Source: Campylobacterales bacterium (lineage in GTDB: Bacteria > Campylobacterota > Campylobacteria > Campylobacterales > Sulfurimonadaceae). From it: a stretch of 64,000 nt of DNA. The notes beneath the pieces are model-generated. The model was given only the letters and a program-made list of their open reading frames with translations. It had not been told where the DNA came from and did no database searches. Location of the stretch: the NCBI GenBank assembly GCA_026390075.1, contig JAPLGP010000036.1, positions 39,162-103,161 on the forward strand, in the 5' to 3' direction. Below, one piece after another: positions 18,023-27,742 of the stretch (positions within the stretch are counted from its first letter, which is position 1; every line of letters starts with the position of its first letter). The translations under genes were made by a program, and so were the position numbers.

Positions 18023-20110
18023 TTAAAAATTACGAATAAATTCTTTAAACTCATTTATAACTATCGGTTTACTAAAAAAATAGCCTTGTATCTTGTTACA
18101 ATGTAAATATTTGAGCGTATCCACATGCCCCTGTGTTTCAGAACCCTCAGCAATGACATCTTTACCAAGAACCTTTGCCATCGCGATAATTGTCGCAACA
18201 ATAGTTCGGTCGTCTTCATCTTTTTCGATATCTAGTACAAAACTTCTATCGATTTTAATCGTCTGCGCAGGCAACTTTTTAAGATAACTCAGCGATGAGT
18301 AGCCTGTCCCAAAATCATCAATAGAGAGCTTAAAACCAATAGCATGTAACTCATTAAGAATAATCAGTGCCTTATCAATGTTGCTCATAATGTGTGACTC
18401 TGTGATTTCAAGTTCTATATATTTTATATCCACACCTGCTTCACTTACTTCACGACAAATATCTTGTATAAAATGTGAATTTTCTAACTGTTTACTTGAA
18501 ACATTGATAGAAACAGTAAGCATATCGCCCGCATCATGAAGTAATTTTGTATCATGAAAAGCTTGTTTTGCTACCCATAAACCGATTTCATATATCTGCC
18601 CTGTCTCTTCTGAAATGCTGATAAATTTATCAGGCTGAATAAGTCCATGCACAGGATGTTTCCATCGCACAAGTGCTTCCATGCCATAAACACTGTCAGT
18701 ATCAAGATTTACTTTTGGTTGATAGACTAAAAAAAGTTCATTATTGGCAACAGCACTATAAAGATTATTTTCTATCTTTATGCGTTCTGTCAGCTTATCA
18801 TTCATCTCTTGTTTAAAAAACTGAAAGTTATTTTTTCCAGACTCTTTAACTTGGTACATAGCCGTGTCAGCAGCTTTTACAAGCTCTTCATAACTCTCTC
18901 CATCATCAGGATAGATACTAATCCCGATACTCGCTCCAGTATAAAGCTTGTTTTCTTCTATGATTATTGGGGTACTAAATAATTTGATAATCTTTTCAGC
19001 AATTGGAATAATTTCAATAAGAGACTCTACATCTTCTAAAATAATAGTAAATTCATCTCCGCCAAGTCGTGCGAGGGTATCTTGTTCTCTAATTGTTGCC
19101 TTAATTATTCTAGCAACTTCAACTAAAAACTTATCGCCCATAATATGACCAAGCGTATCATTCACATTTTTAAAATTATCCATATCTATAAAAAGCAACG
19201 CCATCTTTTTTTTGTTTCTTTTCATAAATGGGATTCTACTCATAACCCGCTCTTGAAAGAGAACTCTATTTGGAAGAGATGTCAATGAATCAAAATAAGC
19301 AAGGTTATGTATCAAATCTTCTTGCTGTTTTTTATTTGTTATATCATTTGTAATACTAATAAAATTTGTCAGGGTATCTTCGTCATCGTGTAAGGCGATA
19401 ATATTGATTTCTGCCGTATATAATTCACCATTTTTTTTACGGTCAATAATTTCGCCATTCCAATAACCGTATGACATTATAGATTCCCACATCATTGCAT
19501 AAAATTCATGATTATGCCAACCAGAACTAAGTGCTTTTGGTGTTTGCCCATAAAGCTCCTCAGCTGGATAACCACTTATTTTGCAAAAAGCTTCATTCAC
19601 TTTAATAATTTTTTGTGCTGCATCCGTTATAACTATTCCATCATTCATTTTTGCAAAAACTTCAGAAGCTAACATAAGCTCATGTTGTGCAATTTTTTGT
19701 TGTGTAATATCGTGCACTGTTCCAATAGAACGAGTAACATTTCCATCTTTATCAAATTCATGTTCACATCGCTCTTCAACAAAACCTATTGTGCCACCTC
19801 TACGAATAATACGATGTGTAATATGATAGCCCCGCTTTTGGCTCACAGAATCCATGTAGCTTTTATTTACAAGTTCGATATCATCGGGATGAATATATTC
19901 TAAAAATGCTTCATAAGTTGCACCAAATTCTTGTGGCACAAGACCAAAAATACGATAAACTTCATCCGACCAAAAAAGAGTTCCACTAAGTAAATCAAGT
20001 TCCCAATGTCCTATATGAGCCAGTTCTTGTGCTTTATTGAGTCCATATTTTAGTTTTTCTAAGTACTCTTTTTCTGCTATCAATGTACTTTCAAAAGAAG
20101 AAGAAGACAT
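18023..20110 (-). CDS. PAS-PAS-GGDEF-EAL c-di-GMP protein
   Basis: A 695-residue soluble protein. Two PAS domains (~20-135, with the PAC-type RSIGTVHDITQQK; ~140-260, with ITDAAQKIIKVNEAFCKISGY) are followed by GGDEF (~275-435, signature LGGDEF intact at ~350) and EAL (~445-690: MEALVRWKHP, ITESHI, DDFGTGYSSL, IKIDRSF, AEGSE). Both catalytic motifs are intact, so either cyclase or phosphodiesterase activity is possible. The gap before it (17922-18022) and its own 3' region each hold one copy of the abundant word. Confidence 0.87.
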   Translation of the reverse strand: MSSSSFESTLIAEKEYLEKLKYGLNKAQELAHIGHWELDLLSGTLFWSDEVYRIFGLVPQEFGATYEAFLEYIHPDDIELVNKSYMDSVSQKRGYHITHRIIRRGGTIGFVEERCEHEFDKDGNVTRSIGTVHDITQQKIAQHELMLASEVFAKMNDGIVITDAAQKIIKVNEAFCKISGYPAEELYGQTPKALSSGWHNHEFYAMMWESIMSYGYWNGEIIDRKKNGELYTAEINIIALHDDEDTLTNFISITNDITNKKQQEDLIHNLAYFDSLTSLPNRVLFQERVMSRIPFMKRNKKKMALLFIDMDNFKNVNDTLGHIMGDKFLVEVARIIKATIREQDTLARLGGDEFTIILEDVESLIEIIPIAEKIIKLFSTPIIIEENKLYTGASIGISIYPDDGESYEELVKAADTAMYQVKESGKNNFQFFKQEMNDKLTERIKIENNLYSAVANNELFLVYQPKVNLDTDSVYGMEALVRWKHPVHGLIQPDKFISISEETGQIYEIGLWVAKQAFHDTKLLHDAGDMLTVSINVSSKQLENSHFIQDICREVSEAGVDIKYIELEITESHIMSNIDKALIILNELHAIGFKLSIDDFGTGYSSLSYLKKLPAQTIKIDRSFVLDIEKDEDDRTIVATIIAMAKVLGKDVIAEGSETQGHVDTLKYLHCNKIQGYFFSKPIVINEFKEFIRNF

Positions 20111-20139
20111 AAAAAACCTTTTTTAAAATTGTTACATTT

Positions 20140-20185
20140 CCACATGCCGTGCTTTACAACTCTCTTTAAAAAGTTTCCACATGCC
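20140..20185. repeat. Two same-orientation copies of the abundant word between genes
   Basis: CCACATGCC occurs at 20140-20148 and 20177-20185, both preceded by TTT, in the 202-bp gap between the divergent GGDEF-EAL gene and serS. The rest of the gap is AT-rich and carries the serS promoter. Confidence 0.85.
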
Positions 20186-20280
20186 ATAGATAATTATTAT
20201 TTATTAATTCGTGAATAGTATCTCAATACTATTAAAATTTCTTTTAATTGCTGGCTTAGTTAAAAATAAACCTATTTTGA

Positions 20281-20286
20281 TATAAT
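20281..20286 (+). promoter_or_regulatory. Extended -10 box of serS
   Basis: TGATATAAT places TATAAT at 20281-20286, 26 bases before the serS ATG. The downstream AGGAAAA is the ribosome-binding site. Confidence 0.6.
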
Positions 20287-20312
20287 TGCGCACCTTATTT
20301 TCTAGGAAAACT

Positions 20313-21560
20313 ATGATTGATTTAAAATTATTACAAAAAGATTTTGATGGTATGAGTGCGAAACTTTCTCGTAAAAAAGTAGATATTTCTCTTATCGCAG
20401 ATTTAAAAAATAAAAATGATGCGCTAAAAATAGCAAAAACTGAATTTGAAACACTTCAAGCACTTCAAAATACAATGAGTAAAGAGTTTGGTATTTATAA
20501 AAAAGAGGGCAAAGATGTTAGTGAGTTAAAAGCTAAAGTAGATGCAAATAAGATAAATATCGCAACAGCTCTTGAAAAACAAAGAGAAGCTCAAGAAGAG
20601 TTAGAAGCCCTTGTTATGGCTGTTCCAAACATTCCTGATGACAATGTCCCAGATGGTACGGATGAAAATGACAATGTTGAGATTAAAAAAGTTTTAACGC
20701 CTAAAGAGTTTAGTTTTACTCCAAAAGAGCATTGGGAACTTGCGGAACAAAATGGCTGGATAGATTTTGAACGAGGTGTGAAACTAGCAACAAGCCGTTT
20801 TAGCGTTTCGTTTGGCATGGGCGCAAAACTCGAAAGAGCCTTAATAAACTTTATGCTGAACTTCAACTCAAAAAGAGGTTTTGCTGAAGTAAGCGTTCCT
20901 GCGATTGTAAACAGAAATGCCCTCAAAGGAACAGGGCAACTTCCAAAATTTGAAGATGATTTGTACAAGATAGACGGTCAAGAACTATTTTTAATCCCTA
21001 CAGCAGAAGTTCCAGTCACAAACCTTTTTGCAGATGAAATTTTAGAAGAGTCACAACTTCCTATAAAAATGACAGCTTATACACCATGTTTTAGAAAAGA
21101 AGCAGGAGCAGCAGGTCGAGATACAAGAGGGATGATACGCCAACACCAGTTTCATAAAGTCGAACTTGTAGCTCTCTCCAAACCAGAGACAAGTGATGAA
21201 GTTTTTGATGAAATGGTTGCCTGTGCTTCAGATATTTTAACTGCTCTTGAACTCCCTCACCGTCTTGTAATTTTATGTACAGGCGATTTAGGTTTTAGTG
21301 CGGCAAGAACTGTGGACATCGAAGTTTGGCTTCCAGGGCAAAACACTTACAGAGAAATAAGTTCTATTTCAAACACAAGAGATTTTCAAGCAAGACGCGC
21401 AAAAATTCGTTTTAAAGATGGGAAACAAAACACGATGGTTCATACACTCAATGGCTCTGCTTTGGCAGTTGGAAGAACTTTAGTTGCCATCATGGAAAAT
21501 TGCCAAAATGAAGATGGAAGCATCACAATTCCAAAAGTTTTAGAGCCTTATCTCAACTAA
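20313..21560 (+). CDS. serS: Seryl-tRNA synthetase
   Basis: Charges tRNA-Ser. The 415-residue enzyme has the N-terminal coiled-coil tRNA-binding arm (~25-100) and a class II core with FRKEAG (motif 2) and [11 protein letters not shown] (motif 3). I chose ATG 20313 ([14 protein letters not shown]), the family N-terminus with AGGA upstream; a start at 20286 would fall inside the promoter. In Campylobacter jejuni serS also neighbours the pflB-type TPR gene. Confidence 0.97.
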   Translation: MIDLKLLQKDFDGMSAKLSRKKVDISLIADLKNKNDALKIAKTEFETLQALQNTMSKEFGIYKKEGKDVSELKAKVDANKINIATALEKQREAQEELEALVMAVPNIPDDNVPDGTDENDNVEIKKVLTPKEFSFTPKEHWELAEQNGWIDFERGVKLATSRFSVSFGMGAKLERALINFMLNFNSKRGFAEVSVPAIVNRNALKGTGQLPKFEDDLYKIDGQELFLIPTAEVPVTNLFADEILEESQLPIKMTAYTPCFRKEAGAAGRDTRGMIRQHQFHKVELVALSKPETSDEVFDEMVACASDILTALELPHRLVILCTGDLGFSAARTVDIEVWLPGQNTYREISSISNTRDFQARRAKIRFKDGKQNTMVHTLNGSALAVGRTLVAIMENCQNEDGSITIPKVLEPYLN

Positions 21561-21579
21561 AATTCTCTCATCTCAAAAA

Positions 21580-21610
21580 TCCACATGCCAACACAATCAT
21601 GGCATGTGGA
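21580..21610. terminator. Perfect inverted pair of the abundant word after serS
   Basis: TCCACATGCCA (21580-21590) and TGGCATGTGGA (21600-21610) form an 11-bp perfect stem with a 9-base loop, 19 bases after the serS stop. No clear U-tract follows on the plus strand (ATAAAAAAATATATTTT); on the minus strand the stem is followed by TTTTT. It is structurally like the paired uptake sequences that act as terminators in Neisseria. Confidence 0.65.
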
Positions 21611-21677
21611 AATAAAAAAATATATTTTAAAGCTTGAAAAGAATAGAATAGTCTAAATTACAGAAAAGGGATTATTT

Positions 21678-22937
21678 ATGCAAAATGAGTTGGGCAGTGT
21701 TAATTTTACAAAGCGTTATGCGTTCGCACTTACTCTCATAGCAATTCTTTCAAGTGCAGCTTTTTTTACTCTTCATCTAGCCCTTCAAACATCCGAATCC
21801 ACGGCTCTTATTGTCAATATTTCAGGGAAACAGAGAATGCTTTCTCAGAGAGTTGCATCAACTGCACAACACTATTATTCACATTTGCATAATAAAGAAA
21901 GTAATGATGTAAAAAGAGTTAAAGCTTTCTTGGTCTCCTCTATGAACGAGATGCAAGAGGCAAATGAAAAACTCTCTTCGGGTCACTTAAGTGAAAATGT
22001 TACAGTAGAACTCTCTGCCACCATTCATGACTTTTATTTTGGAAAAATGAATGTAAAAAAACGGGTGGATGACTATTTCACTATGGGAAGCGTAATCTTA
22101 ACTAACGAGGACGATGTTACAATTGGCATACTTGTCCATGAACTTGTTTTAGCGTCTGATGCCCTTTTACCTGATTTGAATTCTATTGTTTCGCAATACC
22201 AAAAAGAGGGTGAAGAAAGTATCAATAAAATTAAAACTATAGAACTTATCGCATGGATAATAACTCTTTTTACTTTGTTAGTGGAAGTTATTTTTATTTT
22301 TCAACCTATGGCAAATACACTCTCTAAACTCTTTCAAAATGAACAATGGATTAAAAATAATCTCGAACAAGAGATTCAAATTAGAACCTACCACCTTGAA
22401 CAAGTAAATGAAAAACTCAAATACAGTGCTTCGCATGACCCGCTCACAGGGCTGAACAATCGATTAAATCTTGAAATGGAACTCGAAAAGCTTCTTGCAC
22501 ACTACAAAGAAAATCATATTCCCTTTGCAGTTTTGATGCTAGATATTGATTGGTTTAAAAAAGTGAATGATGCCTACGGACACCATGTTGGAGATTATGT
22601 TCTCAAAGAAGTTTCTTTACTCATTACCCAAATAATTCGCAAAGAAGACAGTGCATACCGTGCAGGTGGAGAAGAGTTTGTAATAATTCTCAATCGAATT
22701 TCTCAACTAAGGGCAATGGAAAAAGCTGAAGAAATACGCAGTGCTATTGAAAATCACTCTTTTAGTTCGGATGAAGATAATTTCAATATTACGATGAGTT
22801 GCGGGATTTACCATACAAGCTCTTTAAAAGTACAAGATACGCACGATATACTCAAAATTGCGGACAGTGCACTCTATGAGGCGAAACATGCAGGTCGCAA
22901 TCGTGTTGTTATGGCACAATCTTCTTGTCAAATTTAG
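21678..22937 (+). CDS. Membrane diguanylate cyclase with PilJ-type sensor
   Basis: A 419-residue protein. A signal-anchor helix (~12-35) is followed by a periplasmic helical sensor of the PilJ/NarX type IV-pili transducer family (ISGKQRMLSQRVASTAQ, ~44-60), a second helix (~190-212), a short coiled linker and a GGDEF domain (~255-415). The active-site signature is AGGEEF (~328) with the substrate-binding HDPLTGLNNR upstream (as SHDPLTGLNNR). It should synthesise c-di-GMP. No inhibitory-site conclusion is drawn. Confidence 0.87.
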   Translation: MQNELGSVNFTKRYAFALTLIAILSSAAFFTLHLALQTSESTALIVNISGKQRMLSQRVASTAQHYYSHLHNKESNDVKRVKAFLVSSMNEMQEANEKLSSGHLSENVTVELSATIHDFYFGKMNVKKRVDDYFTMGSVILTNEDDVTIGILVHELVLASDALLPDLNSIVSQYQKEGEESINKIKTIELIAWIITLFTLLVEVIFIFQPMANTLSKLFQNEQWIKNNLEQEIQIRTYHLEQVNEKLKYSASHDPLTGLNNRLNLEMELEKLLAHYKENHIPFAVLMLDIDWFKKVNDAYGHHVGDYVLKEVSLLITQIIRKEDSAYRAGGEEFVIILNRISQLRAMEKAEEIRSAIENHSFSSDEDNFNITMSCGIYHTSSLKVQDTHDILKIADSALYEAKHAGRNRVVMAQSSCQI

Positions 22938-22993
22938 CAATAATGGCACTTTTTTTGCTAGTATAAGTTAAAAACGAATAACCAAGGCAAAAA

Positions 22994-25396
22994 ATGGCGG
23001 ATAACAACGAAGACATAATTATTATTGAAGAGGGCGAAGTCGTTGATAATGCCAACTCTAGTAATGAAACTTCAACGAGTGAAGATGCCGATGCAAAAAA
23101 GAAAAAGCTGTTACTTATTGGTGGAGGTGCTATTATAGCCGTTCTCCTCATTTTAGTTGCCTTACTTGTTGCGTATAAATTATCAAAAAAAGAAGCTCCA
23201 GCACCAGAGCCGTCTCAAGAAAAATCTGTCCAACACAAACAAAAACCTATAGAACAAAGTAAACTAGAAAATATGATAGCAAAAGCAAATTATCTTTATG
23301 CAAATGGTTCCAAAGAAGATGCGCTTACTTTATATGAAAAAATTGCACTCTATAGTGAAGCTATCTCTTTGTACAACCTTGGAGTGGCACAACTTATAAA
23401 TAAACAGTACGATGTGGCTCTAGCAACTTTTGTCAAAGCTATACAAAATGATGAACAGAGATGTGTAAGTGCTATAAATGCTGCTGTTTGCGCACTCCAC
23501 TTAGGAGATAAAAAGAATTTTAGGTATTACATAGATTTAGCGTATGCGTATCTACCCAATGAAGCAAATTCACCGCTTTACTCTTACTACTATGCACTTA
23601 TCAACTATTATAACAACAACTATTTAGAAGCCCTAAGCGCTCTTAAAAATCCAACTTCAGATGAATATCCAGAGGTGCAAAAGCATTTAAGTGCAAAAAT
23701 AGATGCTCTTTATGGAAGCGATATGCCTGCTATAGAATCCATGCAAAAAGAATATGCAGCAGATGATGCTTTTAGTCTTGGTCTTTTATATGCAAGAGTT
23801 GGGAATACGACTCTTGCTCAAAAATACCTAGAAGAAGCCGTGCAAAAAAATATAGAACCCATAAAATCGCAACTAGCACTCAGTTTTGTAAATATTAAAG
23901 CAGGTCTCGTTTCTACGGGGGCTAAAGATATTCAGATATTGACAGATTCGTATCCGAATGAAGTTTATAAGTATTATCCTATAAAAGTCAATCTCAAAGA
24001 AACGCTGTTTGAACCAGATGCAGCACAAGAATTGTATAGAACAAAAGTAGAGAAATCAAAACTCTTAACCTATCAAAAAATATTTTACTTCTCTCCCTAT
24101 AAAGTTTTTAATGCCGATAAAACTATAAACTCTATAAAAAAAGGAAATGCAAACATATTTATAGACGATGTTAGCTCTGCAACAAAGTATTTAGAACAAA
24201 GCGCATCTTCGTCCAATGTAAACTTTGGCATCGCAAAAGCAATAAAAAAAGCACTTACTTTTAAAATAAGAGAAGCAAATGAAGAGTTAGAAGAACTGAT
24301 AAAAATACAGCCGAAGCACTCTATCTTGCACTATAATCTAGCCCTGACTTATGCACAAATGGGAAATATGCAAGATGCGCATACACACTTTTTGCGTTCT
24401 TACTATTTGGATGCAAAAAATTATATGTCTGGCGTTTATGCGATTATGACAAGTCAGCTTATCAATAAAGAAAATGAAAAACTAAATTCTATAGTTTCAG
24501 ATTCTATCATGCAAGAACAGAGTGATGAAAACATAGAATTAGATAAAACTCTTCTAAATATAAGCGCAGGGAACATGCTCGCAAATGTGGATTGGCTTGA
24601 TAACAATTACACAAGAAGACCTTTGTACCTAGCTTTAGATACCATTATAGCTTTACATCTTCACAAAGAGGAGGATGCAAAAAAAGCATCTGAGGGACTA
24701 ATAGACTTACTTCCTAATGATATTTTGCCTCATATGATGTACATAGATTCGCATTTCAATCAACTAAAATCTAAAGAGTATGCAAAAGAGGTCAGTAACT
24801 ACTTAAAAGCTCAGAAATTTAATTTTACCGATTTATATTATGGTCCACAAATTGTAAGCTATTTATATATTCATCAAAATTTAATTACAGGAAGACTTTT
24901 TTATTTAAGAGAACAGTTAAAGAGTATTTTAGATGCGACTGCGCAAAATCCTTATGAACTTACAAGTGTTTTAGCATTGGCATCTTTTTACGATAAAGCT
25001 TACGAAGAGTCCTATACACTTTACAATCAGCTTATCGATGAATTTAAAGTACGAGATGCTAACACCCTTTTTATGGGTGCAGTTGCTTCTACGGCAGCAA
25101 ATCATCATCCAAATGCAATAGCACTTTTGGAACTCTCAAAAATGAAAGACACAAACTTTTTAGAGAGCCGTTACGCATTAGGTCTTTTATATCTTGAACT
25201 GCGCAACAATGAAGGTGGGGTAAATCAGCTCTCAAAAATTGGAGACAAAGGGTTTATTTCTGAATTTTTTAACTTTGAAATTGATTTAGAGAAATTACTC
25301 TTTGAAAAGCAAAATTACCCAGAAAAAATAATGCGTATGCAAGAAGATATAAAAACAACCCACAAAGAAGAAGATAAAAATATAACTACAAATTAG
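22994..25396 (+). CDS. pflB: PflB-like inner-membrane TPR protein
   Basis: An 800-residue bitopic protein: an acidic N-terminal cytoplasmic segment (1-35), one membrane helix (~40-62), and a long periplasmic region rich in TPR-like helical repeats (for example IALYSEAISLYNLGVAQL, and HYNLALTYAQMGNMQDAHTH). Size and layout match Campylobacter PflB (Cj0390), a scaffold that recruits stator units in the enlarged flagellar motor of this phylum. Support comes from synteny: Cj0390 follows serS, as here with one inserted cyclase gene, and motAB lie 4 kb downstream. No enzymatic motif. Confidence 0.65.
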   Translation: MADNNEDIIIIEEGEVVDNANSSNETSTSEDADAKKKKLLLIGGGAIIAVLLILVALLVAYKLSKKEAPAPEPSQEKSVQHKQKPIEQSKLENMIAKANYLYANGSKEDALTLYEKIALYSEAISLYNLGVAQLINKQYDVALATFVKAIQNDEQRCVSAINAAVCALHLGDKKNFRYYIDLAYAYLPNEANSPLYSYYYALINYYNNNYLEALSALKNPTSDEYPEVQKHLSAKIDALYGSDMPAIESMQKEYAADDAFSLGLLYARVGNTTLAQKYLEEAVQKNIEPIKSQLALSFVNIKAGLVSTGAKDIQILTDSYPNEVYKYYPIKVNLKETLFEPDAAQELYRTKVEKSKLLTYQKIFYFSPYKVFNADKTINSIKKGNANIFIDDVSSATKYLEQSASSSNVNFGIAKAIKKALTFKIREANEELEELIKIQPKHSILHYNLALTYAQMGNMQDAHTHFLRSYYLDAKNYMSGVYAIMTSQLINKENEKLNSIVSDSIMQEQSDENIELDKTLLNISAGNMLANVDWLDNNYTRRPLYLALDTIIALHLHKEEDAKKASEGLIDLLPNDILPHMMYIDSHFNQLKSKEYAKEVSNYLKAQKFNFTDLYYGPQIVSYLYIHQNLITGRLFYLREQLKSILDATAQNPYELTSVLALASFYDKAYEESYTLYNQLIDEFKVRDANTLFMGAVASTAANHHPNAIALLELSKMKDTNFLESRYALGLLYLELRNNEGGVNQLSKIGDKGFISEFFNFEIDLEKLLFEKQNYPEKIMRMQEDIKTTHKEEDKNITTN

Positions 25397-25406
25397 TTGC
25401 ATGTAT

Positions 25407-25415
25407 GGCATGTGG
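25407..25415 (+). repeat. Intergenic copy of the abundant word
   Basis: GGCATGTGG followed by ATTTT, 10 bases after the pflB stop and just before palindromic repeat copy 3. Confidence 0.9.
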
Positions 25416-25417
25416 AT

Positions 25418-25497
25418 TTTAGACTGCCACGACTTCTTTGAAGTCTCGCAGTGACGGTACTTTGTCATTGCGAGCGAAAGCGTGGCAATCTAGTTTT
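25418..25497. repeat. Palindromic intergenic repeat, copy 3 (variant subtype)
   Basis: An ~80-bp palindrome with arms AGACTGCCACGACTTCTTTG and GAAAGCGTGGCAATCT around the shared centre GTGACGGTACTTTGTCATTG. It shares the core GTCATTGCGAG with copies 1 and 2 but has different arms (GCCACG instead of GCTTC). It lies between converging pflB and hisD, and its right arm overlaps the last codons and the stop of hisD (25490-25492). Confidence 0.78.
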
Positions 25498-26794
25498 TAG
25501 AGGTATCCTTTAGTCTTACTCTCACAGATTGTTCATGCGCTGTTAAGCCTTCGGTATGCGCGATTAAAGCACACGCTTCACCTATTTCATTTATAGCTTT
25601 ACTAGAAAAAGAGATTATCGATGTTTTTTTCATAAAATTTTCAACACCAAGAGGAGAGTAAAACTTAGCAGTTCCACCTGTTGGAAGTGTATGATTTGGA
25701 CCTGCAACATAATCACCAATTGCTTCAGGTGTGTTATGACCTAAGAAAATCGCACCAGCATGTTTTATAAAAGGAAGAAGCTCAAAAGGCGAATTTGTAG
25801 CTACTTCTAAGTGTTCTGGAGCAATTTCATTCATAAGTTTTATCGCTTCATCCATGTCAGAGGAAACAATAATCGCACCTCTCTCTTCTATGGACTTTCT
25901 TGCAATCTCTTGACGAGGCAATTTTAAAAGCCAATTTTCTAATTCAACTTTTACCGCGTCCGCTAGTTTTTGTGATGGTGTGATCAAGATTGAACTTGCC
26001 ATCTCATCATGCTCTGCTTGAGAAAGCATATCTATCGCCAAATGATTAGCGTTAGCACTCTCATCTGCAAGTATGCCTATTTCACTCGGCCCCGCAATCA
26101 TATCGATATTAACTTCACCAAAAACCATTTTTTTTGCAGTTGCAACAAAAATATTTCCCGGTCCGGTTATCACATCGACTTTAGGAATAGTCTCAGTTCC
26201 ATACGCCATGGCAGCAATTGCACTTGCTCCTCCAACCTTATAAACCTGCGTTACACCGCACAAGTGACATGCTGCAAGTAAAAGTTCATTTGGCTCATTA
26301 TCTGGTGTTGGTGTACAAACTACAATATTTTCAACACCAGCAACCTGAGCAGGAATCACATTCATCAAAAGTGAAGAAGGATACGCTGCTTTTCCACCAG
26401 GAATATAAAGCCCAGCACTATCCACAGGAGTCACTTTTTGACCTAAAATAGTTCCATTTGCCTCCGTGTCAAACCAACTTTTTGGCTTTTGCTTTTCATG
26501 GTACACTTTAATTCTATCATACGATAAATGCAATGCTTTTTTTAACTTTTCATCGATATTTTCATACGCATTTTGCATACTCTGCGTAGAAATTTTTAAA
26601 TCTTCATCACTTTGGGGAAGCCATTTGTCAAACTTAGCAATATGGCGTTTTAAAGCCTCATTTTTCTCTTTTTTAATCTCATCAATGAGCGTTCCAACAA
26701 TAGCACTTACATTTGCTATATCCATTTTTCCACGCCCAAGAAGTTCATCAAAATTAGCTTGAAAATCGGTATCAGTTGTTTTTACAAAAATCAT
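25490..26794 (-). CDS. hisD: Histidinol dehydrogenase
   Basis: Catalyses the last two steps of histidine synthesis. The 434-residue protein carries the family blocks AGLYIPGGKAAYPSS, TGPGNIFVATAKK, DMIAGPSEIGILAD (zinc and substrate region), LSQAEHDE and GPNHTLPTGGTAKF. Its final codons lie inside palindromic repeat copy 3, so the C-terminal residues KDTSKN may be repeat-derived. It closes the hemerythrin-NnrS-like-aroK-thioredoxin-hisD run. Confidence 0.96.
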   Translation of the reverse strand: MIFVKTTDTDFQANFDELLGRGKMDIANVSAIVGTLIDEIKKEKNEALKRHIAKFDKWLPQSDEDLKISTQSMQNAYENIDEKLKKALHLSYDRIKVYHEKQKPKSWFDTEANGTILGQKVTPVDSAGLYIPGGKAAYPSSLLMNVIPAQVAGVENIVVCTPTPDNEPNELLLAACHLCGVTQVYKVGGASAIAAMAYGTETIPKVDVITGPGNIFVATAKKMVFGEVNIDMIAGPSEIGILADESANANHLAIDMLSQAEHDEMASSILITPSQKLADAVKVELENWLLKLPRQEIARKSIEERGAIIVSSDMDEAIKLMNEIAPEHLEVATNSPFELLPFIKHAGAIFLGHNTPEAIGDYVAGPNHTLPTGGTAKFYSPLGVENFMKKTSIISFSSKAINEIGEACALIAHTEGLTAHEQSVRVRLKDTSKN

Positions 26795-26796
26795 AT

Positions 26797-27222
26797 TTAT
26801 TTTTCCGTATTTTTTGTGTTATCAAACTCTTCTTTTACTATAGCAAGAGCATTTAAAAAGTTTTCCGCATCCACAGCACCCATAAGCGGTTCAAAGATAG
26901 GCTCGCCATTTGAAAATAAAAACCAAATAGTAGGTGTTCCTGGTCTCCATAACTCTTCAGGTGTATAATCTTTCTCATCTGTATAAGAAATAATGGAAAT
27001 AAAATCTCTGTTGAGCGCTTCTATAACCTTTAAATTTTTAAAAGTCGTAGTATCAAGCATGATACAATATTTACAAGCATGATTGGAAAAAACAAATAAA
27101 ACAGGTTTATTTTGTTCTATCGCATCTTTTATACCACTCTGATAATCTTTTGCCCAATTTATTTCTGAAGCACTCAGAAGTGTTGCGAACAATAACACGA
27201 AATAAAATAATTTTTTAAACAT
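26797..27222 (-). CDS. Periplasmic thioredoxin-like protein
   Basis: A 141-residue exported protein: signal peptide ~1-18 (LFYFVLLFATLLSAS), thioredoxin fold with a CKYC active site (C50, C53) and the cis-proline loop GTPTIWFL. It resembles SoxW/thioredoxin_7-type reductants used in the periplasm. The substrate is unknown; it overlaps aroK by 8 bases and precedes hisD by 2, which gives no functional clue. Confidence 0.82.
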   Translation of the reverse strand: MFKKLFYFVLLFATLLSASEINWAKDYQSGIKDAIEQNKPVLFVFSNHACKYCIMLDTTTFKNLKVIEALNRDFISIISYTDEKDYTPEELWRPGTPTIWFLFSNGEPIFEPLMGAVDAENFLNALAIVKEEFDNTKNTEK

Positions 27223-27730
27223 CTTTTTTTACCTTTTTTAATAATTCTTTTGCACACTCATATGCACTTTTTTCTTCAACATTTACAACTATATCTGCAA
27301 GTGCCAAATACTCTGGTCTTCTTATATCATATAACTCTTTTGCTTTTTTCAAATCTTTAAGCAGTGGTCTTTTTTTAAGTTTACTTGCTGCATTTGGATG
27401 TTTCTTTATTCGCTTTATAATCGAATCAAATGGGGCTTCTAAAAAGACAATTGTACCTATATTTTTTAAATTCTCAACTTTATAAAAGCCGCCACCTGTT
27501 GATATCAATGTATTTTTTACACCATTTTCAAGCCAAAGAGCAACTTTTTTTTCTAACCCTCTAAAGTATTTTTCACCCTCAACTTCAAAAATTTCTTTAA
27601 CTTTTCTGTTTTGCATACTCTCAATCAAATCATCCGTATCTACTGCTATGTACTCAGAATTTTTAATGATTTCCCTCGCAATACTACCCTTTCCAACACC
27701 CATAAATCCGATTAAAACAATATTTTTCAT
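27215..27730 (-). CDS. aroK: Shikimate kinase
   Basis: Phosphorylates shikimate in aromatic amino-acid synthesis. The 171-residue kinase has the P-loop GFMGVGKGS (8-16), the shikimate-binding D-T-D near residue 33 (AVDTDDLIE), EKYFRGLE, and STGGGFYK. The 8-base overlap with the thioredoxin gene indicates one transcript. Confidence 0.93.
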   Translation of the reverse strand: MKNIVLIGFMGVGKGSIAREIIKNSEYIAVDTDDLIESMQNRKVKEIFEVEGEKYFRGLEKKVALWLENGVKNTLISTGGGFYKVENLKNIGTIVFLEAPFDSIIKRIKKHPNAASKLKKRPLLKDLKKAKELYDIRRPEYLALADIVVNVEEKSAYECAKELLKKVKKDV

Positions 27731-27742
27731 AACCCAACTCTC

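Noticed and set aside
5191..25497. Palindromic repeats as a CRISPR array
   Set aside because: Copies are single, 7-13 kb apart, with no spacers and no cas genes.
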